Assembly: GCF_020884795.1 (NCBI RefSeq)
Contig: NZ_BBZF01000021.1
Location: 210,507 to 274,506, forward strand
DNA: 64,000 bases
Reading direction: 5' to 3'
Origin: Micromonospora okii
Lineage (GTDB): Bacteria; Actinomycetota; Actinomycetes; Mycobacteriales; Micromonosporaceae
Of the stretch, positions 58,495 to 64,000 are shown in pieces (within the stretch, counting starts at the first letter, position 1; each line of letters opens with the position of its first letter). Under the pieces are notes generated by a model, which saw nothing but the letters and a program-made list of their open reading frames with translations, was not told the DNA's origin and made no database searches. The position numbers and the translations under genes were made by a program.

Positions 58495-59805
58495 TCAGAC
58501 ACCCAACGCTCCCTCCCTGGCCTCGTGCGCGCCGTCGTCGACGCCGACATCGGAGACCGTCCGGATGCGCCGGAAGGGGGAGACGAGCGCCAGCACCACC
58601 GGAATCAGGAAGCCCAGGCCGATGACGACCATCGTGGTCCGGCCGCCGAGCGTGTCTCCCATGAAGCCGGCGACGAGCGCACCGATGGGCAGGGTTCCCC
58701 ACACCACGAATCGGATGGAGCCCGCCGTTCTGGCCATGAGGTGCGTCGGGGTGATCATCTGGCGGATGCTGATCACGTTTATGTTGAAGAGCGGCTCGGC
58801 GGCGTTGATCAGCGTGTACCCGAGCGTGATGACGGCGATGGCCAGGAGCGACGACCCACCGGAGGCCGCCAGGAGGATGCCGCCGACGCCGCCCGTGCAC
58901 AGGGAGAGCACGATGCACCATCCCAGGCCGAGCCACTGGTTGACGCGGGTCACGACCAGGACACCGAGGAAGGAGCCCAGGCTTCCCACGAGGACGAGGA
59001 CGGCGATGGTGGTGTTGCTCAGTTCCAGGTCGCGTGCGAGATAGATGAAGAAGATGGTTAGCAGGGCGTTGTGCAGCAGGTTCCAGGACGCGGCGAGAAT
59101 GGCGTTCCAGCGGAGGAACTCGGTCTGGAAGATGAAGCGGAGCCCGGTCTTCAGGTCTCGCCAGATCGACGCGTCGCCCGCTGTCGGAGGCTTGTCGTCC
59201 GGGGCGCGGATCGCGTGCAGGAACAGGGCCGACGACACGAACGACAGCGCGTCGACAGCTATCGCGACAGGGGCGGACACGACCTTGAGCAGAACCGCGG
59301 CGAAGCCGGGCCCGGAGATGTTGGCAACGGAGCGGCTCGTTTCGAGCCACCGGTTGGCCGTCAGCAGCTCGCCGGGGCGGACAAGGGAGGTGAGGGCGCT
59401 CTGGTAGGCGATGTCGAAGAAGACGGTGCAGGCGCCCACGACGAAGGCGACGGCGAACATCCACTCGATGGTCAGGGCGTCCAGGAGCATCAGAACCGGC
59501 ACCAGCGCCAGTGCCACCGCGCGGATCCAGTCCGTGATGACCAGCACCCGACGCGATCGCCAGCGGTCGATGAGCACACCGGCGAAGATGCCGAACAGCA
59601 GAAATGGCGCCCGCTCCAGCGCGGAGAGGATGCCGACCTCCGACGCGCTGGCCTCCAGCACCGAGAGCGCGGTCAGGGGAAACGCGATGAGGCTGACCTG
59701 CGAGCCCAGGACGGAGAGGGACTGCGCGCTCCACAGCCTGAGGAAGTTCGGACGTTCGGCAGCGAACGACCACCATTTCGTCTGACGGCCCGGCTCAGCA
59801 GACAT
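58495..59805 (-). CDS. MFS transporter, probable drug or metabolite exporter
   Basis: 436 residues with about 12 hydrophobic segments. The A-like loop between helices 2 and 3 reads GVLIDRWRSRR, and the protein resembles the EntS/macrolide-efflux branch of the major facilitator superfamily. It should export a small molecule using the proton gradient. Codon use is less strictly G/C-ending than in its neighbours, which hints at a separate origin. ATG at 59803-59805 with GAGG 6 nt upstream and a promoter at 59876-59904. It is followed by 134 bp without a gene before the UbiA start. A link to export of the ansamycin is not supported by position: it is more than 7 kb from the cluster end. Confidence 0.85.
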   Translation of the reverse strand: MSAEPGRQTKWWSFAAERPNFLRLWSAQSLSVLGSQVSLIAFPLTALSVLEASASEVGILSALERAPFLLFGIFAGVLIDRWRSRRVLVITDWIRAVALALVPVLMLLDALTIEWMFAVAFVVGACTVFFDIAYQSALTSLVRPGELLTANRWLETSRSVANISGPGFAAVLLKVVSAPVAIAVDALSFVSSALFLHAIRAPDDKPPTAGDASIWRDLKTGLRFIFQTEFLRWNAILAASWNLLHNALLTIFFIYLARDLELSNTTIAVLVLVGSLGSFLGVLVVTRVNQWLGLGWCIVLSLCTGGVGGILLAASGGSSLLAIAVITLGYTLINAAEPLFNINVISIRQMITPTHLMARTAGSIRFVVWGTLPIGALVAGFMGDTLGGRTTMVVIGLGFLIPVVLALVSPFRRIRTVSDVGVDDGAHEAREGALGV

Positions 59806-59875
59806 GCACCCTCGACGGTGGAATCGACGCAGACCATGCCGATGGAATGACGATCGACCTTCCCTGACACCAGGA

Positions 59876-59904
59876 AGAATGTCCCATCAATCGGGCATTG
59901 TCAA
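59876..59904 (-). promoter_or_regulatory. Sigma70-like promoter for the MFS gene
   Basis: TTGACA (59904-59899), 17-bp spacer, CATTCT (59881-59876), about 70 nt upstream of the MFS ATG. The -35 is a perfect consensus. The rest of 59905-60090 shows no gene. Confidence 0.5.
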
Positions 59905-60090
59905 CGTCCCACCAACGACAGCGCTGGTCGAACTGCGGCGCGGCGGAGCACGGAGAGCGCGGCGTCGACCCGCCCCGGGCCGCGACGGCGGAAGGCGGCC
60001 GGTGCCGTTCAGCCGCCGGCTGCCTTGCGGGCCGGCCCTGATCGGCGGACCGGATGGTGTCGCTGAGGGGGCCGTGCGCAGCACCGGCAC

Positions 60091-60124
60091 CACCGGGAGG
60101 CGGCCCGTCGGCCGCCTCCCGGTG
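60091..60124 (-). terminator. Very strong hairpin after the secreted beta-trefoil-like gene
   Basis: Perfect 15-bp stem CACCGGGAGGCGGCC / GGCCGCCTCCCGGTG with a 4-nt loop, starting 4 nt after the stop at 60129. No T tract. It is the longest perfect hairpin noticed in the window. Confidence 0.75.
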
Positions 60125-60128
60125 CCGC

Positions 60129-60683
60129 TCAGCCGCCGATCGGGGGCCGGGCGGGGCCGTTGTCGATGAGCCGGAACGTGCTCAGCAGCGGGGCGTCGCC
60201 CAGCTCCTCGAGGATCAGGCCCCGGGCCGGAAAGTACTGGAGGTACGCCGAGCGGTTGCTGATCGCGTACGTCCCGTTGCCCTGGGACGTGATGGAGAAC
60301 TGCTGGGTCTTCTTGGCCGCGTCGCACACCGCGCCCTCGACGGTCAGCGGTCGGGAGCCCTCCTGGTAGACCTGCCAGCAGGCCGGGTCGTCGTTGGCGG
60401 GGTGGCCGTCACGCTTGCCGTAGGACTTGATCAGGTACTTCCTACCGCCGATCGGAGTCAGGACGAAGAGCTGACGGCCGCTGTCGTCGTCGACCTCGAC
60501 CAGCGCTCCCCCGTCGAGGGACAGCGCCCCCTCGAATGCCTGCACCCGGACGATGGTGACCTCGCGCTTGCCGGAGAGGACGCCACCGGCTGCGCCGGCC
60601 GGGGCCCCGCTCAGGGCGGTGCCGGCGAGGACGCCGGCGCAGCCCAGTGCCGCCGCGCCGGTGGCCCACTTCACCTTGGACAT
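60129..60683 (-). CDS. Secreted hypothetical protein with a ricin/beta-trefoil-like pattern
   Basis: 184 residues. A clear signal peptide (Lys-containing start, hydrophobic core, Ala/Gly-rich cleavage region near residues 29-32) is followed by about 150 residues of short beta-strand-like repeats, such as RKYLIKSYGK and GTYAISNRSAYLQYF, that resemble a ricin-type or other beta-trefoil carbohydrate-binding fold. Two cysteines (in ACWQV and AVCDA) could form one disulphide. The exact family is not recognised. It is likely extracellular or cell-surface. Strong ribosome site GGGAGGAG 6 nt before the ATG at 60681-60683, and a very strong terminator directly after the stop: a well-expressed single gene. 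Confidence 0.7.
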   Translation of the reverse strand: MSKVKWATGAAALGCAGVLAGTALSGAPAGAAGGVLSGKREVTIVRVQAFEGALSLDGGALVEVDDDSGRQLFVLTPIGGRKYLIKSYGKRDGHPANDDPACWQVYQEGSRPLTVEGAVCDAAKKTQQFSITSQGNGTYAISNRSAYLQYFPARGLILEELGDAPLLSTFRLIDNGPARPPIGG

Positions 60684-60918
60684 ACGATTCTCCTCCCGTA
60701 GCTGACATCCCTAACACGCCTGTGGCCAATCGGCAGGTTCACGAGCCAACGAGATTTTTCGGACACCTTCCCGTCCGTCCGCCACGGAGCCGGGCCTCAC
60801 CCCTTCGGCGGCACCCCGGCGACTCGCCTACCGGGAGTGCGGCGGCGCGGCGGCCCCCGGGGAGGGCGGCCTGGTGGACCTCGGTCGGAACTGGCGCCCT
60901 CCGACTCCGCCCGGGTCG

Positions 60919-61875
60919 TCAGCCGAGGTTGTCGTTCACGTAGTCGCGGGAGGCGACGAACCGCTCGACCGGGTCGCCGATCATCTGCCACGGCCACTCG
61001 GTGACCGTTCCGTCCAGCAGCGCGAACGCGCGCCAGGCGGCGTCGAACTCGTCGGCCAGCTCCAGCGCCATCGCGAAGGTCGCCAGCCGGGGCGCCCAGC
61101 CGGGGCCGGCGGGCACGTAGTCCGGGTGGAAGATCGAGTTGTCCGCCGCGGCGAGGAGTTCGGCGCAGACCTCCTCGGAGAGCATGTACTCCTTGTCCTC
61201 CCCCGCCTCGATGGTGAGCCACTTCTCCAGGTGGGCGACGGCCACCAGCTCGTGCAGGAGACTGTTGGGCCCGGCCGTCGCCGCGACGCCCCGGGCGAAG
61301 TCGAACATCTCCTCGTGGCTGCCGCACCACTTGTCACACAGATACTGCAACCGCTGCTCGTGCGCCACCACGTGCCCCGGGTGCAGGCGGATCACCGCCT
61401 CGAAGCGTTCCCTGGCCTCCACCGCCCCGACGCCCAGCCCTCGGGAGCTGGTGACCAGCCAGGCCCGCGCGGTCACGTTGTCGGGCTCGCGGTCGAGCAC
61501 CTTGTGCAACACCGCCTCGGCGTAGCGCAACCGCTCGTGGAAGCCCCTGAACTGGGCGGCGCTGGTGTACTTCGCCCGCTTGCCGCCGCGCGCCTCCCAG
61601 GCCCAGTGCACGGCGTGGCAGCCGGCGACCAGCACGGGCAGGGTCGAGTCGGGTTCGGCGTCGATCCACTCGCCGATCCAGTCCTGGATCCCGTCGACCC
61701 CGCCGGCCGCCTCCATGAGGTAGGCCATCTCGTCCGGATCGGTCGCCATGTCGAACAGCTCCCGGGCGAACTTCCACCTGCGCTTCTCCAGCGCCCGGAT
61801 CAGGGCCTTCCGGTGAGGGTCACCGTAGGTCGGGTCCAGCACCGGGTCCTTCGGTCGCTTCCTGAACGGCCACAC
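60919..61875 (-). CDS. Hypothetical cytoplasmic protein, tetratricopeptide-like
   Basis: 318 residues from the GTG at 61873-61875. It begins WPFRKRPKDP, followed by helical segments with TPR-like spacing (YAEAVLHKVLDREPDNVTARAWL, split here across two helices) and conserved-looking blocks HAVHWAWEARG and KWCGSHEEMF. No signal peptide or membrane segment. I recognise this as a common actinomycete protein of unknown function, not a named gene. The GTG is preferred because the homologues I recall start at the WPF block and GGGAG lies about 11 nt upstream; an ATG at 61950 would add 25 residues. No operon partner. The 235 bp between its stop and the next start (60684-60918) hold nothing recognisable beyond the promoter of the secreted protein. 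Confidence 0.65.
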   Translation of the reverse strand: MWPFRKRPKDPVLDPTYGDPHRKALIRALEKRRWKFARELFDMATDPDEMAYLMEAAGGVDGIQDWIGEWIDAEPDSTLPVLVAGCHAVHWAWEARGGKRAKYTSAAQFRGFHERLRYAEAVLHKVLDREPDNVTARAWLVTSSRGLGVGAVEARERFEAVIRLHPGHVVAHEQRLQYLCDKWCGSHEEMFDFARGVAATAGPNSLLHELVAVAHLEKWLTIEAGEDKEYMLSEEVCAELLAAADNSIFHPDYVPAGPGWAPRLATFAMALELADEFDAAWRAFALLDGTVTEWPWQMIGDPVERFVASRDYVNDNLG

Positions 61876-62484
61876 GCAACCCAACTCCCATCCTGTACGC
61901 CCACCGGCGGCCGATACTAGGTGATCGAATTCGGTGGGGCCGACCTGCACCGCGCATCACCCCTGGTCACGCCCCGCGCCTGTGCATCCTCACTGCCGGG
62001 CTGACCGTAGTCGGATGCGAGTGGGCCCTCTGCCACCTCGGGCCCGCTGCGGAGCGGGGGGATCCCACCGATGGGTGGCGCGAGGGGGCCGGACCGCGAT
62101 CTCGGCCTCGTCCGGGTGCCCGCCTTTGCTCCCGACAGCCGACCGGCCCGAATTTTCACTGACGACCGTCGATGTTGCCGGAGCGGATCCGGACGTGATG
62201 CAATAGCTCACATCGCCGCAGCACGGGGGCAACCGTGCTGGGAACGGCCAGCACGGGAGCATCGCAACGCCGGCAGCGCGTCGCCTCGGCAGACGCCCGC
62301 CTGCCGCATCGCCGGGCCATCTGCACGACGACGGGCACCTTGCCGAGCCGGCATCCTTGCCCGCCGTACGTATCCCCCGGACCCGTGTCACCGCGACGGC
62401 CGACGCCCTCGACGTCTGACACACCGGGGACGTCCGATGCGGTCTGCCAGTGCACGAGAACCGGCGACGAGATGAGAAGCAACC
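61876..62484. other. 609-bp intergenic region between divergent genes
   Basis: No convincing gene on either strand; the open frames here are long only because of GC content and lack ribosome sites. It must hold the promoters of the TPR-like gene (leftward) and the anchored hypothetical protein (rightward). The one clear structure is the set of three related arms at 62220-62256. Confidence 0.5.
62220..62256 (+). repeat. Three half-sites that can pair in two ways
   Basis: AGCACGG (62220-62226), CCGTGCTGG (62233-62241) and CCAGCACGG (62248-62256). The middle arm is perfectly complementary to the left arm (7 bp) and to the right arm (9 bp). It could be a three-half-site operator or a pair of mutually exclusive hairpins in a leader of the gene at 62485. 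Confidence 0.4.
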
Positions 62485-63063
62485 ATGACTCTTCGAGAGA
62501 GCTTCGCGGGGTGGTACCGGCACCGCCTGGCGGGGGTGGCGGTGGTCCTGGCGGTGACGGCCGGGGCGGTCGTACTGGCCGACCGAGCCGTTCCCGAGCC
62601 GGCGCAGGCGGACCTGCAAGGACAGATCGTGGCCCGGATGCGCACCACGCTCGAACAGGCGGACCCGGGGCAGCACCAGCACGCCGGGCACGGCGCTCAG
62701 CAGGCGGCCACCAAGGACGAGAAGCCGCCGGTGGTCTGTGGGATCCGCGTCTACGGCTACGAACCGGCCGAGGTCACCGCGCTCGCCGACGTGCGGACCG
62801 TCTACGGCTTCCACCTCTGCGGGGTCGCCGAGCGGGGACGCCCCTGGGACGTGGCGGTCAAGCTGGCCGGCCCGCTGATCATGGACATGTCCACCGATCC
62901 ACCGGGCATCCAGGTGGTCGAGGCGACCGCCGACGTGATGTTCGTCGACCGGCTACGACAGATGTTCCCGGACAGGTACGCGGAGCTGGCACAGCGGGAG
63001 GCGTTGGAGCGGTCGGAGATGGCCGACCTGCGCCGCCGGTACGACACCGCAGCCGGGCTGTGA
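62485..63063 (+). CDS. Hypothetical membrane-anchored protein
   Basis: 192 residues. Residues about 15-33 form one hydrophobic segment after a positively charged start (type II anchor or uncleaved signal), followed by a His/Gln-rich linker (QHQHAGHG) and a soluble domain of about 110 residues with two cysteines (VVCGIRVYGYE and FHLCGVAE) that may pair outside the membrane. No family recognised. Codon use and length look genuine. ATG at 62485-62487 with GAGAAG 6 nt upstream. It is 155 bp before the LPMO gene, which has its own promoter, so co-transcription is not required. Confidence 0.6.
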   Translation: MTLRESFAGWYRHRLAGVAVVLAVTAGAVVLADRAVPEPAQADLQGQIVARMRTTLEQADPGQHQHAGHGAQQAATKDEKPPVVCGIRVYGYEPAEVTALADVRTVYGFHLCGVAERGRPWDVAVKLAGPLIMDMSTDPPGIQVVEATADVMFVDRLRQMFPDRYAELAQREALERSEMADLRRRYDTAAGL

Positions 63064-63135
63064 CCGGGCCGGAGGGCCGGACGGGGTGGCGGCTCCGGTC
63101 AACTGGATCCAAAACGAACCATAGATAGATCAATG

Positions 63136-63164
63136 TTGATATTTCAGGTTACAAATGCAATAGT
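63136..63164 (+). promoter_or_regulatory. Promoter of the LPMO gene
   Basis: TTGATA (63136-63141), 17-bp spacer, AATAGT (63159-63164), in a markedly AT-rich patch. Transcription would start close to 63170, inside the palindrome at 63169-63182. Confidence 0.5.
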
Positions 63165-63168
63165 TGCT

Positions 63169-63182
63169 TGGGAGCGTTCCCA
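63169..63182. promoter_or_regulatory. CebR/CelR-type operator
   Basis: TGGGAGCGTTCCCA differs at one position from the known actinobacterial cellulose-regulon operator TGGGAGCGCTCCCA, bound by the LacI-family repressor CebR (CelR in Thermobifida). Placed over the expected transcription start of the LPMO gene, it would block transcription until cellobiose is present. Confidence 0.7.
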
Positions 63183-63218
63183 TCTCGATCTCCAGTACCG
63201 AGAAACGGAGGATGAACC

Positions 63219-63899
63219 GTGCTTTCACCCAAGCCCAGTCATGCTGGCGGACCATCCCGGTCGGCCGGCCGCCAGTCCCTCCAGGTGCTCGTCCTCCTGG
63301 TCGCCGTGGTGGCCGCCACGCTGCCCTGGACCAGCGCGGCCCAGGCCCACGGCACCATCATCAACCCGGCGACCCGCGCCTATCAGTGCTGGAAGACCTG
63401 GGGCAGCCAGCACACGAACCCGGCCATGCAGCAGCAGGACCCGATGTGCTGGCGGGCGTTCCAGGCCAACCCCGACACCATGTGGAACTGGATGAGCGCG
63501 CTGCGGGACGGCCTCGGCGGCCAGTACCAGTCCCGCACCCCGGACGGACAACTGTGCAGCAACGCCCTCTCCAGGAACGACGCCCTGAACCAGCCCGGAG
63601 CGTGGAAGACGACCACCGTCGGCCGCAACTTCACGGTCCAGATGTACGACCAGGCCAGCCACGGCGCCGACTACTTCCAGGTCTACGTCACCAAACCCGG
63701 GTTCAACCCGGCCACCCAGCGCGTCGGCTGGGGCAACCTCGACCTGGTCACGACGACCGGGCGCTACGCGCCGGCGCAGAACATCTCGTTCAACGTCTCG
63801 GTCCCCGGACGCACCGGCAACCACGTCCTCTTCGTGATCTGGAAGGCGTCGCACATGGACCAGACCTACATGTGGTGCAGCGACGTCACCATCGTCTGA
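63219..63899 (+). CDS. Secreted AA10 lytic polysaccharide monooxygenase
   Basis: 226 residues. A signal peptide of 43 residues ends AQA, so the mature protein begins with His44 (HGTIINP), the N-terminal copper-brace histidine. The second brace histidine is His148 in YDQASHGAD. The motifs YFQVYVTKPGFNP and SHMDQTYMWCSDV are typical of AA10 (former CBM33), with Tyr217 the likely axial residue. Single catalytic domain with no extra binding module. It cleaves crystalline cellulose or chitin oxidatively outside the cell; the CebR-type operator upstream argues for cellulose. The start is GTG at 63219-63221 with GGAGG 6-8 nt upstream. Confidence 0.93.
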   Translation: MLSPKPSHAGGPSRSAGRQSLQVLVLLVAVVAATLPWTSAAQAHGTIINPATRAYQCWKTWGSQHTNPAMQQQDPMCWRAFQANPDTMWNWMSALRDGLGGQYQSRTPDGQLCSNALSRNDALNQPGAWKTTTVGRNFTVQMYDQASHGADYFQVYVTKPGFNPATQRVGWGNLDLVTTTGRYAPAQNISFNVSVPGRTGNHVLFVIWKASHMDQTYMWCSDVTIV

Positions 63900-63927
63900 C
63901 CGGCAGGACCGGCAGCCGCAGCACGAT

Positions 63928-63957
63928 CCGGCCCAGGGCGTCCGCGCCCTGGGCCGG
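63928..63957 (+). terminator. Terminator hairpin of the LPMO gene
   Basis: Perfect 13-bp stem CCGGCCCAGGGCG / CGCCCTGGGCCGG with a TCCG tetraloop, 28 nt after the stop codon. No gene is visible from 63900 to 64000. Confidence 0.7.
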
Positions 63958-64000
63958 GCTCTCCTTCCGGGCGCTCCCCAGCCACCCCCGCCTTCAGGGC

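Noticed and set aside
58495..59805. MFS transporter as the ansamycin exporter
   Set aside because: It is separated from the cluster by six unrelated genes and several terminators, so position gives no support.
61990..62814. Minus-strand open frame of 274 codons
   Set aside because: It overlaps the well-supported plus-strand gene at 62485 and crosses a non-coding region; no ribosome site or recognisable domain.
1..64000. CRISPR arrays, tRNA or rRNA genes, insertion sequences, integrase or attachment sites
   Set aside because: None seen on either strand. The long repeats are all coding repeats inside PKS modules.

Overview
This is a very GC-rich actinomycete window. The gene content and gene-order style suggest Micromonosporaceae (Micromonospora or Salinispora type); that placement is inference. 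About 50 kb of the 64 kb is one minus-strand biosynthetic locus: the polyketide synthase (PKS) half of a rifamycin-type ansamycin cluster. The call rests on colinearity. An acyl-adenylating loading module is followed by modules split 3+3+1+1+(at least 2) over five proteins. Malonyl-type acyltransferases (AT) occur only in modules 2 and 9 and methylmalonyl-type elsewhere, module 2 lacks reductive domains, and the module 3 ketoreductase (KR) is dead. This is the architecture known for RifA to RifE. The last protein (RifE) runs off the left edge, so any amide synthase and the 3-amino-5-hydroxybenzoate (AHBA) starter genes lie outside.

Layout from right to left along the transcript: two translationally coupled Gfo/Idh/MocA-type genes (RifS- and RifT-like, 52072-50133), a 197-bp gap with a perfect palindrome, a 71-residue DUF5988-like gene, a cytochrome P450 (Rif-Orf0-like), then rifA (48442-33668), rifB (33633-17833), rifC (17787-12262), rifD (12200-6843) and rifE (6789 to beyond 1). 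Gaps are short, so one long operon is likely. Module by module, the visible active sites fit the chemistry expected for a rifamycin-like ansa chain: module 1 dehydratase (DH) deleted, module 3 KR dead, and KR cofactor motifs that divide the hydroxyl-retaining modules 5-8 from modules 4 and 9.

Right of the cluster (52.2-64 kb) are ordinary chromosomal genes. On the minus strand, from right to left, these are a TPR-like hypothetical protein, a secreted beta-trefoil-like protein, an MFS exporter, a UbiA prenyltransferase, a furA-katG redox operon with a leaderless promoter, a secreted chymotrypsin-like protease and an NADPH-dependent FMN reductase. On the plus strand, at the right end, are an anchored hypothetical protein and a secreted AA10 lytic polysaccharide monooxygenase with a CebR-type operator over its start region. 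Several strong perfect hairpins close these transcription units. No tRNA, rRNA, CRISPR or insertion sequence was seen.
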